Shown: piece by piece, positions 25,056 through 34,507 of the stretch
How positions within the stretch are numbered: the first letter of the stretch is position 1
Layout: every line of letters begins with the position of its first letter
NCBI GenBank assembly: GCA_910577645.1
Contig: CAJTOL010000010.1
Coordinates: forward strand, 1-64,000
Direction: 5' to 3'
Source: an uncultured Lachnospiraceae bacterium
GTDB taxonomy: Bacteria > Bacillota > Clostridia > Lachnospirales > Lachnospiraceae
DNA length: 64,000 nt
Notes under the pieces: generated by a model
Told to the model about the DNA's origin: nothing
The model's input: only the letters and a program-made list of their open reading frames with translations
The model's database searches: none
Translations under genes and position numbers: made by a program

Positions 25056-26131
25056 AAAATAATTCCTCCTCCTGCAATCCAATCCTCTAAGTAAAACACC
25101 ACCGCCTGTCCCGGCGTTACCGCCCGCACCGGCTCATCAAAGATACATTCTACCTGATCTTTTCCTGCCTCCCGGATGGTGCACATTGCTCCTTTGTGAG
25201 CATAACGTATCTTGGCAGAAAGCCGAAGCTCTCCACCGTGAAGGCCGTCTATTGCCATCCAGTTAAGCTTACTACACAGGAGGGAATTTGTAAATACATC
25301 TTCGTTGTTTCCAATGACAACCTGATTGGACTCCGGGCGGATCCCGGTGACAAAAACCGGATGGCCCATGGCCAGGTTCAGCCCCTTTCTCTGCCCCACA
25401 GTATAATGGATAATACCCTTGTGCTGCCCTAAAATCCGTCCTTCTTTATCTACAAAGCTGCCGGGAACCGAAGTTTTTCCCGTATAACGTCTGATAAACC
25501 CGGCATAATCCTGATCCGGGATAAAGCAAATCTCCTGGCTGTCCGGCTTTTTCGCCACCGGTATGCCTGACTCCCAGGCAATGCGGCGGATTTCTTCCTT
25601 GGGATAGCTGCCTACAGGCATTAATGTTCTGGACAGCTGATCCTGGGTCAGATTATAGAGAGCATAGGTCTGATCCTTGGCTGCAGTAACAGAAGTCCTG
25701 ACGGCGCAGCGGCCATTATCAAGCTTTTCTATACGGGCATAATGCCCTGTGGCCACCAAATCCGCTCCAAACTCTCTGCTCCGGTTTAACAGCGCCTCCC
25801 ACTTTACATATCGGTTGCAGACTACACAGGGGTTGGGAGTTCTTCCCTGAAGGTATTCTTCTGCAAAATAATCTACTACGTGCCGCCGGAACTCTTCCCT
25901 GAAATCCATAACGTAAAAAGGGATGGACAGATACTCTGCCACCCGTCTGGCATCCTCTATAATGCCGTCTCCGTGAGCAAGTCCCTGAGGACTTTCGTCC
26001 TCGTTCTCCCGGATATCCCAGGTTTTCATAGTCACGCCTATGACCTCATAGCCCTGCTCTTTTAACAGCAAGGCTGCCACAGAGGAGTCAACTCCTCCGG
26101 ACAGTCCCACCACTACTTTTGTTCTTTCCAT
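25052..26131 (-). CDS. mnmA: tRNA-specific 2-thiouridylase MnmA
   Basis: 359 residues from ATG 26131. The PP-loop KVVVGLSGGVDSSVAALLLK opens the protein, the catalytic cysteines are in GRTPNPCVVCNRYVK (~94-104) and DSQEICFIPDQDY (~200), and HKGIIHYTVGQRKGL is conserved. It adds sulfur to U34 of Lys, Glu and Gln tRNAs. The genes just upstream encode the sulfur donor (cysteine desulfurase) and the NifU-like scaffold, so the operon links sulfur transfer to tRNA thiolation. A start nine codons upstream is possible, but it lies within nifU. Confidence 0.93.
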   Translation of the reverse strand: MERTKVVVGLSGGVDSSVAALLLKEQGYEVIGVTMKTWDIRENEDESPQGLAHGDGIIEDARRVAEYLSIPFYVMDFREEFRRHVVDYFAEEYLQGRTPNPCVVCNRYVKWEALLNRSREFGADLVATGHYARIEKLDNGRCAVRTSVTAAKDQTYALYNLTQDQLSRTLMPVGSYPKEEIRRIAWESGIPVAKKPDSQEICFIPDQDYAGFIRRYTGKTSVPGSFVDKEGRILGQHKGIIHYTVGQRKGLNLAMGHPVFVTGIRPESNQVVIGNNEDVFTNSLLCSKLNWMAIDGLHGGELRLSAKIRYAHKGAMCTIREAGKDQVECIFDEPVRAVTPGQAVVFYLEDWIAGGGIIL

Positions 26132-26135
26132 AGCT

Positions 26136-26573
26136 TTAATATTCTTCTTCCTCTTCATGTTCGCTGATATCGTTTTTCGGTCTTTTTAAACCCTGGATAA
26201 CAGCGCCTGTTTTTTCCGCATAATCCCAAAGGGCCGCGCGGATGGCTTCCTCTGCCAGCAAAGAACAGTGTACCTTAACTGGCGGCAATCCGTCAAGGGC
26301 TTCGCACACCGCTTTGTTGGTTACCTCCATGGCCTCCTGGACGGATTTCCCCTTTACCAGCTCTGTAGCCATGCTGCTGGTGGCAACGGCCGCTCCGCAG
26401 CCAAAGGTCTTAAACTTTACATCCCGGATAATTTGGTTATCATCTATGTCCAGATAAATCCGCATAATATCGCCGCATTTGGCATTTCCTACGGTTCCCA
26501 TACCGCTGGGGTTTTCCAGTTCTCCTACATTCCTGGGATGTTCAAAATGATCCATTACTTTCTCTGTATACAT
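26136..26573 (-). CDS. nifU: NifU/IscU-like iron-sulfur scaffold protein
   Basis: 145 residues, the N-terminal IscU-type domain only. The three scaffold cysteines are visible: NAKCGD (~33), TFGCGAA (~59) and KVHCSLLAEEAI (~103), with an aspartate after the first. The acidic EHEEEEEY tail is unusual but common in Clostridia. It receives sulfur from the desulfurase encoded directly upstream (10-base gap) and passes clusters on. AGGAGG lies just before the ATG. Confidence 0.92.
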   Translation of the reverse strand: MYTEKVMDHFEHPRNVGELENPSGMGTVGNAKCGDIMRIYLDIDDNQIIRDVKFKTFGCGAAVATSSMATELVKGKSVQEAMEVTNKAVCEALDGLPPVKVHCSLLAEEAIRAALWDYAEKTGAVIQGLKRPKNDISEHEEEEEY

Positions 26574-26583
26574 AACCTTCCTC

Positions 26584-27762
26584 CTAATGCTTTTTTATAT
26601 AATCCTCGTACAATGGGGACATATCCCGCAGCCGTTTTACAATATCTTTTATTTTTTCAACCACATAGTCCATTTCTTCCATGGTGTTTTCCTCTGACAA
26701 GGTCAGCCGCAGAGATCCGTGGGCAATCTCGTGAGGCAGTCCTATGGCAAGAAGCACATGGGACGGATCCAGGGAGCCGGAAGTACAGGCAGACCCGCTG
26801 GAACCGCAAATTCCTGCCATATCCAGCATAATCAGCAGGGATTCCCCTTCTATAAACTGAAAAGCCAGATTCACATTATTAGGCAGACGGTTAATTCGGT
26901 CTCCGTTAAGCCTTACATAAGGCACTTCCTCCATAATGCGATCTATCAGGTAGTCCCGCAGGCCTGTTTCTTTTTCCTGTCTCTCCTTCAGGGTTTCTTC
27001 CGCCATCTCCGCCGCCTTTCCGATTCCCACAATGCCCGGCAGGTTTTCGGTTCCGGCCCGGCGTTTCCTCTCCTGGGCTCCGCCATGGATAAAGGATTTG
27101 GTCTTTATCCCTTTTCGGATATATAAAAATCCAATTCCCTTGGGGCCGTTAAACTTGTGGCCGCTGGCGCTTAACATATCAACAGGAAGCTCATCCACAC
27201 GGATAGGAATATGGCAGAAGGCCTGAACTGCATCCGTATGAAAAAGCACGCCCCTCTCCCTGGCAATTTTTCCTATTTCCTTTACCGGCTGGATAGTTCC
27301 AATCTCATTATTGGCAAACATAATCGTAATCAGGATGGTGTCCGGCCGGATCGATTCCCTTAGCTGGGCCAAATCCACAGTTCCGCTCTCGTCTACATCC
27401 AGATATGTGACCTCAAATCCTCTTTTTTCCAGATACTGACAGGTATGAAGGACCGCATGGTGCTCGATTTTGGAGGTAATAATATGCTTTCCCTTATCCT
27501 GGTACGCCTCCGCTGTGGCAATGATTGCCCAGTTATCAGCCTCGCTGCCTCCCGCCGTAAAATAGATTTCCTCCGGATTTGCCCCCAGCACATGGGCGAT
27601 CTGACCTCTGGCTTTGGTAATGGCTTCCTTTCCATAGTTAGAAAAAGAATACACGGAGGATGGATTTCCATAATATTGACTAAAATACGGCAGCATAGCC
27701 TCTACCACCGGCTGGCTGGTTTTGGTGGTTGCCGCATTGTCCAGATAAATAATCTCGTTCAT
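26584..27762 (-). CDS. nifS: Cysteine desulfurase NifS
   Basis: 392 residues, group I desulfurase. The PLP-binding lysine is in SASGHKFNGPKGIGFLYI (~205), the catalytic cysteine is in ICGSSGSACTSGS (~328), and the opening MNEIIYLDNAATTKTSQPV is conserved. It produces persulfide for nifU and mnmA downstream. It is the first gene of the operon, driven by the promoter at 27821-27848; no IscR gene is in the window. Confidence 0.94.
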   Translation of the reverse strand: MNEIIYLDNAATTKTSQPVVEAMLPYFSQYYGNPSSVYSFSNYGKEAITKARGQIAHVLGANPEEIYFTAGGSEADNWAIIATAEAYQDKGKHIITSKIEHHAVLHTCQYLEKRGFEVTYLDVDESGTVDLAQLRESIRPDTILITIMFANNEIGTIQPVKEIGKIARERGVLFHTDAVQAFCHIPIRVDELPVDMLSASGHKFNGPKGIGFLYIRKGIKTKSFIHGGAQERKRRAGTENLPGIVGIGKAAEMAEETLKERQEKETGLRDYLIDRIMEEVPYVRLNGDRINRLPNNVNLAFQFIEGESLLIMLDMAGICGSSGSACTSGSLDPSHVLLAIGLPHEIAHGSLRLTLSEENTMEEMDYVVEKIKDIVKRLRDMSPLYEDYIKKH

Positions 27763-27820
27763 GTAATAATTACCGCCTTTCCCAGGGAGTCTTCTGCCCC
27801 AGGCATCTCCCTACAATGCT

Positions 27821-27848
27821 ATTATACACTAATTTCCTATAATTTCAA
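27821..27848 (-). promoter_or_regulatory. Promoter of the nifS-nifU-mnmA operon with operator-like repeats
   Basis: TTGAAA, 16 bases, TATAAT. The -35 lies within CCTAT-n7-ATAGG, and 15 bases further upstream (27863-27878) is the perfect palindrome AATATTTGCAAATATT. These are plausible binding sites for a regulator of iron or cysteine state; none is assigned. Confidence 0.65.
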
Positions 27849-27942
27849 TAGGATTACTATGAAATATTTGCAAATATTCCTATTATCATTTTCTTTCCCT
27901 CTCTTACATATCTTATAATGATTTTCTTTTGCGGAGTTTTTC

Positions 27943-29475
27943 ATGCCAAGATTGTCTGCACTTTCCCCTCAAAAACGCGCATTTTTAGCCGGTACTCTGC
28001 TCCTTACCGGAACCGGTTTCGCCTGTCGGATCCTGGGCTTTTTCTATCGGATTTTTCTGTCCAGAACCATTGGGGCCCAGGGGCTGGGGCTTTATAATAT
28101 GGTACATCCGGTGTTTGGTATCTGCTTTTCCGTATGCGCCGGCTCTATTCAAACTGCTTTATCTCAATACATAGCCGCCCACACCGGCCAGGGCAAAACC
28201 GTATTCCGCTTCGGCCTGGCCATCTCCATGATCCTGTCTGTTCTCATGGCTCTGGGAATCTGCAATTATTCTCAGTGGATTGCCGCCCGAATCCTTCTGG
28301 AGCCAAGGTGCGCCCCCCTTCTTCCGCTGATTGCCCTGTCAGTTCCATTTGCCGCTTTTCACGCCTGCATCAACGGATACTATTATGGTATGCAAAGATC
28401 CCGGGTTCCGGCCTTTTCCCAGGTAGCAGAACAGGTAATCCGTATGGGGCTGGTATTTTTGATTGCGGATATCTGGACGGAACAGGGGCGGGAAATCACT
28501 GTAGAGCTGGCTGTGCTGGGGCATTTAATCGGGGAAATCGCATCTGCCGCCTTTACCCTCTGTTCCCTGTGCCTGTTTCCTCCCCAAAAAGAAAAGCAAG
28601 CTCAGGCTGTGTCCTCCTTTTCCCTGTTTATCCCTTTAATGGCCCTTGCCCTGCCTCTTATGGGAAACCGCCTGGTTCTGAATCTTTTGGGAAGTGCAGA
28701 AGCGATCTGGATTCCCAGCAGGCTTCAGGCATTTGGCCTGAGCAGTGAGGAAGCCTTTTCCATCTACGGCGTGCTTACAGGAATGGCCATGCCTTTTATT
28801 ATGTTTCCATCAGCCATTACCAATTCCATGGCGGTCCTTCTGCTGCCTACAGTGGCGCAGGCCCAGTCAGAAGGCAACCAGGGGCGCATTTCCAACACCA
28901 TCTCCATGGCCATGCGCTACAGCCTGTATATGGGGATCTTGTGTGTGGGAATTTTCACCTTATACGGCCGCTCCCTGGGAGTCAGTGTATTTCACGATTC
29001 CAATGCCGGAACTTATATTGCCATTCTGGCCTGGCTCTGCCCCTTTATGTACCTGGCTACCACCATGGGAAGCATCCTCAACGGCCTGGGACGGACTTCC
29101 ACTACCTTTGCCCAGAATATTACCGCCATGGTGCTCCGGCTGGCTTTTGTAGTTTTTGGAATTCCCCGATTCGGCATCCTGGCTTATCTGTGGGGCCTTT
29201 TGGCAAGCGAAATCCTGCTGGCATTTTTAAATCTCTGTTCCCTCTCCCACATTGCGGAATTTGTATGGGCCCCCTGGGATATGATAGGAAAGCCCGGCCT
29301 GGTTCTGGCTTTTGCCATCGGGTTTGGCCGGGCTGTGCTGACTGCCTTTCCCGCCGGTTTTCTGGGACGTTTGCCTTTATTTCTTTGTACAGCTATGGAG
29401 ATCTTTCTAATTGGAACCGGATATTTCGGCGCGCTTTTGGCGCTTCATGTATGGAGAAAGAAAAAAGATGATTGA
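27943..29475 (+). CDS. SpoVB/MurJ-like flippase (MATE/MOP superfamily)
   Basis: 510 residues with about fourteen hydrophobic segments. The opening (RAFLAGTLLLTGTGFACRILGFFYRIFLSRTIG), AQGLGLYNMVHPVFG and YYYGMQRSRVPAFSQV match the stage V sporulation protein B/polysaccharide-export group of the MOP superfamily. It probably flips lipid-linked cell-wall or cortex precursors. Divergent from nifS with a 180-base gap. Which of the several SpoVB/YtgP/MurJ paralogues it represents is not decided; no ribosome site better than GCGGAG precedes the ATG. Confidence 0.85.
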   Translation: MPRLSALSPQKRAFLAGTLLLTGTGFACRILGFFYRIFLSRTIGAQGLGLYNMVHPVFGICFSVCAGSIQTALSQYIAAHTGQGKTVFRFGLAISMILSVLMALGICNYSQWIAARILLEPRCAPLLPLIALSVPFAAFHACINGYYYGMQRSRVPAFSQVAEQVIRMGLVFLIADIWTEQGREITVELAVLGHLIGEIASAAFTLCSLCLFPPQKEKQAQAVSSFSLFIPLMALALPLMGNRLVLNLLGSAEAIWIPSRLQAFGLSSEEAFSIYGVLTGMAMPFIMFPSAITNSMAVLLLPTVAQAQSEGNQGRISNTISMAMRYSLYMGILCVGIFTLYGRSLGVSVFHDSNAGTYIAILAWLCPFMYLATTMGSILNGLGRTSTTFAQNITAMVLRLAFVVFGIPRFGILAYLWGLLASEILLAFLNLCSLSHIAEFVWAPWDMIGKPGLVLAFAIGFGRAVLTAFPAGFLGRLPLFLCTAMEIFLIGTGYFGALLALHVWRKKKDD

Positions 29476-29489
29476 TGTGTTGAAGGTAT

Positions 29490-31415
29490 TTAAACTTTTT
29501 CCCTATCCCGATATGCTTTCCATTGATTCTCAAAAAAGTAATCAATTTCTGGAATAGGGCGGACGGAACGCCATTCTGAGCTGCACTGCAGGCCGTTTAA
29601 TAAAATCTCCTGGATAATGCCCCCATGCATTCCCTGATCCAGTCTGCAGCGGTAAAGCTCCGGCAGTTTTAAATCCGGCCTTCTTCCATTTTTGTCTGTA
29701 TAAAGGGCGGAGCCTCTGCTTCCTGCGCTGCTTTTTGCATAGTCCAGCATTGCAAATAAATAGACTTTCTGGGAAATTAACATATCCCTCAGCCGGTAAA
29801 ACATGGGAAGTTGATCCTCTGACGGGCATTTCACAAGCTTCAGATAGCCTTCCAGCTCTGCCTCTGTTTCTTCTAATGCAGATTCCAGGTTTTCCCGGTT
29901 TCGGATCATCCCTCCGCAGGCGCTCATTCGCTTAGCGGCTTTTTTCCATAATCCCCCAAGGGCAATGGTTCCGGACGCCTTTTTCGGGAGCTCCACAAAT
30001 TCCCGGACCTCCTCTCTCAAAAGCAGCTCAGTCACATTGGAAATGACTGATTTCTTTTCATGCAGCTTTCTCAGGCGAATCTTCTCAGCAGCCCGCACAG
30101 CGCCCACCTGTCCGGCATTTAAAGCTGTTCCTCCGGGCCTGGTTACCCCGTGGCTTCCGCATGCTTCCCCTACTGCAAACAAGCCCTGTATCCTTGTTTC
30201 CCAATAAGCATCTGTTGAAATCCCCCCATTGTTGTGTTGGGCACAGATGGCAATCTCCAGCTTTTCTTGATATAAGTCCACCTTATGATCCTGATAAAAG
30301 CTGATTGCCGGTTCGTTCATCTGTCTTAACCGTTCAATGGGCGTTCCAAATAAAGCGCCTGCCTGTTTTAAGTAATCATAAGCTTCCTGTGACAGCTTTT
30401 CAAACGGAATGTTACCTCCGCCCGGATTCTTTGTGAAATCCAGATAGACCTTTCTTCCTTTCAAAATCGTTTCCTGATAGACTAAAAGATCTATCACAGA
30501 AGAGCCGCCGAAAATCTTATTCACGTCAAAGGGCCATTGATATCCTTTTAAAAATACCATGGATAACATTTCTTCTTCCGTTTCAAAGTAATCCATAAGG
30601 AACTCCCGCTGATCTCCTCCATCTCCATCAGTGGAAACGAACCTGGGCAGCACCTGCATGTAGGTTCCGCTTACATTCCATCTGGGATGTAAGGAAGCCA
30701 GGCCAAACTGCCATTCTGTCAGGTTTTTTCCGGCAGCCCCCGCTTCAAAAGCAAGCCCGCTCCCGCCAAGCTGGGAAACCGGATAAACGCTGTCGTGATA
30801 CATCCCTGCCGGACCTCCGGTTGCCAGGATCACATTCCTGCACCAGATTAACAGATAACCAGCTTCTTCTTTTTCCGATTTATCCAGGCACAAGACCCCA
30901 TAAATTTCACGATTCTTTACAAGGAGACGGATTACCTGCATCTGATCCATTATCCGGATATTCTTCTCCTTTACACTCCTCTCCAGACATTCGGTCATAA
31001 GTTTTGAAGTATACGGACCTGCGCTTGTAGCGCGCCTTCCCCGGTCATGATCCGTTTTATATCCCATAAATTCCCCATATTCTGTACAGGGAAAAGGCAC
31101 GCCAAGCTCTGTCAGACGGAAAAAGCTCCGGGATGACAGAGCGGCCTCGCAGAGCGCCTGATCACCGTCTACACACTGGCCTGCAAACAGATCTTCCGCC
31201 ATGGTCCGCACAGAATCCAGATCGCCGCTGGCAAGGGACAGCTTATAGTATGTCTGCTTGTCAGAGCCTGTATTTCTGGAAGTCCCTGCATTTACGTCTT
31301 CCGCTAATATAGCCAGATCCCTCTCCCCATTCTGATAGAGCCGCAATGCTGCCTGAAAGCCTGCTGCTCCTGTTCCAATCACAATATTCTCAATTTTAAG
31401 TTCCCGTATCTTCAT
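29490..31415 (-). CDS. FAD-dependent oxidoreductase, fumarate reductase/SDH flavoprotein family
   Basis: 641 residues. The FAD-binding opening is IENIVIGTGAAGFQAALRL, the FAD_binding_2 core shows NVILATGGPAGMY (~195), an AICAQHNNGGI segment and a FAVGEACGSHGVTRPGGTALNAGQVGA dinucleotide end. No signal peptide or covalent-FMN domain is present, so it is cytoplasmic. Relatives reduce activated C=C bonds (fumarate, urocanate, steroid intermediates such as BaiJ). It is the last gene of the amidohydrolase/AspT/OYE/SDR operon, 10 bases after the SDR, so it probably acts on the same pathway. Substrate unknown. Confidence 0.82.
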   Translation of the reverse strand: MKIRELKIENIVIGTGAAGFQAALRLYQNGERDLAILAEDVNAGTSRNTGSDKQTYYKLSLASGDLDSVRTMAEDLFAGQCVDGDQALCEAALSSRSFFRLTELGVPFPCTEYGEFMGYKTDHDRGRRATSAGPYTSKLMTECLERSVKEKNIRIMDQMQVIRLLVKNREIYGVLCLDKSEKEEAGYLLIWCRNVILATGGPAGMYHDSVYPVSQLGGSGLAFEAGAAGKNLTEWQFGLASLHPRWNVSGTYMQVLPRFVSTDGDGGDQREFLMDYFETEEEMLSMVFLKGYQWPFDVNKIFGGSSVIDLLVYQETILKGRKVYLDFTKNPGGGNIPFEKLSQEAYDYLKQAGALFGTPIERLRQMNEPAISFYQDHKVDLYQEKLEIAICAQHNNGGISTDAYWETRIQGLFAVGEACGSHGVTRPGGTALNAGQVGAVRAAEKIRLRKLHEKKSVISNVTELLLREEVREFVELPKKASGTIALGGLWKKAAKRMSACGGMIRNRENLESALEETEAELEGYLKLVKCPSEDQLPMFYRLRDMLISQKVYLFAMLDYAKSSAGSRGSALYTDKNGRRPDLKLPELYRCRLDQGMHGGIIQEILLNGLQCSSEWRSVRPIPEIDYFFENQWKAYRDREKV

Positions 31416-31424
31416 AATCTCTCC

Positions 31425-32198
31425 TTACAGCCGCTTAATGTGAAAACCTCCGTCAACATCTACATAGTTGCCGGTTGTATATAATACCCGTTCTGAGCAA
31501 AACAGGCTTACAACCCCGGCGACATCCTCCGGTTTTCCCCAGCGCGCAATAGGAAAAACGCCGTCTGCAATCATCTTGTCATACTTTTCCGTCACAACAC
31601 TGGTCATATCCGTAGCGATTACACCGGGACGCACTTCATTGACTGCGATCCCCTCCGGAGCCAGGCGGTCTGCAAAAAGGGTAGTCAGCATGGATACTGC
31701 CGCTTTGGAAATACAGTACTCCCCTCTGGAAATGGAGGACACTTTAGCGGAGCAGGAACCAATGTTCACAATGTGCCCTTTATTTGCAAATACCTGCTCC
31801 TGGCTGATCATCTGCTTTGCCACTGCCTGGGTCAGGAACATGGTTCCTTTTGTATTGATGCCCACCACACGGTCAAAACTTTCCTGGGTCATTTCCAGAA
31901 GATCTTTTCTCTCTCTTGGCGCTACCCCCGCATTATTTACCAGAATATCAATTCTTCCAAAATGCTCTACCGTTTCTTTTACAAGGCGTTCCCTCCCCTC
32001 CTGGGAATCGATGGAGCCCTGAATGTAGTACCAATCAATCCCAAGCTCTGTCAGTTTGTCAAACGCCTCCTGACAATCTGCCGGATTCTCCAGGGAAAAG
32101 ATTGCCACCTGGCACCCGTCCAATCCCAGCTGCTTTGCCACTGCATATCCAATCCCACGGCTTCCGCCTGTAATAATCGCAGTTTTCTTCATCATCAT
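31425..32198 (-). CDS. Short-chain dehydrogenase/reductase
   Basis: 257 residues from ATG 32198 (TTGGAGGATAAT upstream). Classical SDR: TGGSRGIG cofactor loop at ~11-18, NNAG at ~88, catalytic Ser of NIGSCSAKVSSIS (~140) with YCISK (Tyr and Lys, ~156-160). The FabG-like C-terminus CSERVLYTTGNYVDVDGG is present. It interconverts an alcohol and a ketone with NAD(P). It lies between the OYE-like and fumarate-reductase-like flavoproteins in one operon, consistent with a multistep reduction. Confidence 0.88.
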   Translation of the reverse strand: MMMKKTAIITGGSRGIGYAVAKQLGLDGCQVAIFSLENPADCQEAFDKLTELGIDWYYIQGSIDSQEGRERLVKETVEHFGRIDILVNNAGVAPRERKDLLEMTQESFDRVVGINTKGTMFLTQAVAKQMISQEQVFANKGHIVNIGSCSAKVSSISRGEYCISKAAVSMLTTLFADRLAPEGIAVNEVRPGVIATDMTSVVTEKYDKMIADGVFPIARWGKPEDVAGVVSLFCSERVLYTTGNYVDVDGGFHIKRL

Positions 32199-32223
32199 AT
32201 TATCCTCCAATCAACTCTTTCTT

Positions 32224-33579
32224 TTATCCTCTGAAATTTGCCGGAAGCGAACTCTTTGTCTCTGTAAATTCTTTATAAAAAGGCATAAATGTTTTGGAAT
32301 CACGAATAACACATCCGGTAGGCTTATGGGCCCGGATCAAATCTCCGCACTTTCCGCAGGTCATACACACTCTTTTGGGATTAATTCTCCCTTCCTTCAC
32401 AATCTCATTGGCGAAATCCGGATCTGCGAAAGCCATTCTTCCAAACAGCATCCCATCACACAGCCCCTCTTCCACAGCACCGGCTGTAAACAGATCGGCA
32501 TATTGTCTTAAATAAGTAGGCGCAGACCCATAAATTGTCATTCCAGGCACAGCCTTCTTTACTGCTCCGATTCCGTTAATCATCCGGTCAAGGCCTGTGA
32601 AAGGATGTTCATCCGGCACATACTTACCGGCGTCATAGGGTCGGGTTACATGGGTGGTTGCATAAGGATTTCCCATAGTCAGATCAATCATGTCCATGCC
32701 ATATTCCTCATGCAGTTCTTTCACCAGGCGGATTGGTTCTGCCAAATCCGGCGTCATACCTTTCCCCTCACTGACGCCGAATCCGTATGGATAGGGATAT
32801 CCGTCATAAATACCTAACCGGGATGTTACCATAAACCGATCATCCTCATAAACCTTAGCTGCCAGAATTCCATTTTTAAGCAGCCTGGTACGGTTTTCAT
32901 AGCTTCCTCCATATATTCCGGGGCGGGTATAAGCAGAAGAAAGCTCTGCAAGCAGGTATCCATGGCAGGATTTAATGTCAATAGCATCGAATCCGGCTTC
33001 CCTGGCCAGCTTTGCCGCTTCGCCAAATTTCTCCTCCAGCCCCTTTAAATAGTCATCCGTGACAATACAGGAATCATCAGCCTTGCGATACTTCTCCAGC
33101 TCCGGATGGCGGAATGCAATCATAGGCGCCGGTTTATTGTCCGGATTGGAATAACGGCCGCTGTGATTTGCCTGCATAATCAGATACGGAGCAAATCCGT
33201 TAGCTTTTATTCCTGCTTCCTTAATTTCTTTTGTAAGCTGCTTATAATTCTCCAGATTAGCCTTTGTAAGAAGCAGCTGTGTTTTTGAAGAACGGCCTTC
33301 CTCTGCAATAGAAATTGCTTCAAACCAGATTACTGCGCTTCCCCCCACCGCTTCCTTCACATAGCGGCGGGTGGTATAGCCAGACGGCGATCCATCTGGC
33401 AGGGAATCCGCGCCTTCCATAGGCGCGATTCCCAGGCGGTTTGGCAGACATAAATTTCTCACTTTCAGCGGCTCTGCCAGAACCTTTGTATCTTTTGCAA
33501 ACGGCAGGTGCAGGTTCAGTGCTTCTGCTGCTGCCGTCACTTCTTCCAAACTTCTATAATGAAACTTTTCATGTGCCAT
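32224..33579 (-). CDS. NADH:flavin oxidoreductase, Old Yellow Enzyme family (short form with Fe-S motif)
   Basis: 451 residues. The OYE TIM barrel is clear: NRLGIAPMEGADS, ANHSGRYSNPDNKPAP, then DAIDIKSCHGYLLAELSSAYTRPG and the C-terminal phosphate-binding MLFGRMAFADPDF. After the barrel comes CMTCGKC followed 11 residues on by another Cys, the place where 2,4-dienoyl-CoA reductase/BaiCD-type enzymes bind [4Fe-4S], but the C-terminal FAD/NADPH domain of those ~640-residue proteins is absent. It likely reduces an enone or dienone, getting electrons from a partner. Overlap-free, 14 bases from the regulator. Confidence 0.85.
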   Translation of the reverse strand: MAHEKFHYRSLEEVTAAAEALNLHLPFAKDTKVLAEPLKVRNLCLPNRLGIAPMEGADSLPDGSPSGYTTRRYVKEAVGGSAVIWFEAISIAEEGRSSKTQLLLTKANLENYKQLTKEIKEAGIKANGFAPYLIMQANHSGRYSNPDNKPAPMIAFRHPELEKYRKADDSCIVTDDYLKGLEEKFGEAAKLAREAGFDAIDIKSCHGYLLAELSSAYTRPGIYGGSYENRTRLLKNGILAAKVYEDDRFMVTSRLGIYDGYPYPYGFGVSEGKGMTPDLAEPIRLVKELHEEYGMDMIDLTMGNPYATTHVTRPYDAGKYVPDEHPFTGLDRMINGIGAVKKAVPGMTIYGSAPTYLRQYADLFTAGAVEEGLCDGMLFGRMAFADPDFANEIVKEGRINPKRVCMTCGKCGDLIRAHKPTGCVIRDSKTFMPFYKEFTETKSSLPANFRG

Positions 33580-33594
33580 ATATTCTCTGACTCC

Positions 33595-34428
33595 TTAAGC
33601 TAAAACATCTTTCTTTTTCTGTGAGGCATCTTTTCTAAACTTACTTGGGGACATATTGGTATGCTTTTTAAATTGCTTGGAAAAATATGTAAAATCTGTA
33701 TACCCACACTCCATTGCAATATCTGTAATACTTCGATCCGTTTCTGCAAGAAGCAGTTTTGCCCGGTTAATACGCAGAGAAATCACGTATGCCATCACAC
33801 TGTATCCCGTTTCATCTTTAAACACATGCGATATGTAATCCCGGTTGAGAAACAGCGCCGCCGCAATGCTGTTGACACTAATGTCCTCTGCAAAATGATG
33901 ATTTAAATAATTCATTATATTGTATGCCACCGTCACTCCGTTCCCAATCTTCATCATGGACAGGACGTCCGCACATTCCCGAAAGATTGTGATAAACATC
34001 CTCCGAAGGTCAGCCCCCACATACATTTCCCAGTATTTCTTTCTGTTTAAATACTCCTTTTCCATTTCCCGGATTACATCATGCAGATAATTCCAGACAG
34101 GCTCCGTCACTGTAAGCAAATGAGAAAAATCTGCAGGACGTTTGATAAATACTGCAATAACTTCCGGATACTTTACCTCATGCTGAAAAAAATCCGGCCG
34201 AATCTGGATAACATAGCGCTCATAAGGATATTCCAAAACCTTTAATGTGTGTTCTTCCAGCGTATTCAGCACAATCATCCCGCCTTTGGAGACCTGGTAC
34301 TCCTTTTCCCCTACCTGGTACAATATTTTCCCGGCAAGCAAAAACACAATCTGATATGTATTCTCATAATGATGTGGCAGCTTATAATTACTGGCTGTAT
34401 AGCGATGCTCAATCCAGAAATCATTCAT
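33595..34428 (-). CDS. AraC-family regulator within the redox operon
   Basis: 277 residues. An N-terminal cupin-like sensor (YENTYQIVFLLAGKILYQVG, GGMIVLNTLEEHTLKV) is joined to an AraC HTH (~170-270): DISVNSIAAALFLNRDYISH, GYSVMAYVISLRINRAKLLL and DIAMECGYTDFTYFSKQFKKH. It is encoded between the transporter and the OYE-like gene on the same strand, so it is probably the pathway-specific activator responding to the substrate. Confidence 0.9.
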   Translation of the reverse strand: MNDFWIEHRYTASNYKLPHHYENTYQIVFLLAGKILYQVGEKEYQVSKGGMIVLNTLEEHTLKVLEYPYERYVIQIRPDFFQHEVKYPEVIAVFIKRPADFSHLLTVTEPVWNYLHDVIREMEKEYLNRKKYWEMYVGADLRRMFITIFRECADVLSMMKIGNGVTVAYNIMNYLNHHFAEDISVNSIAAALFLNRDYISHVFKDETGYSVMAYVISLRINRAKLLLAETDRSITDIAMECGYTDFTYFSKQFKKHTNMSPSKFRKDASQKKKDVLA

Positions 34429-34507
34429 AAAAGTCTTCCCCTCTCTGTGGTTCCAGATTATCAGCTTATTATGATTCTAACACAACCGCTGCCATATCAA
34501 CATTGCC

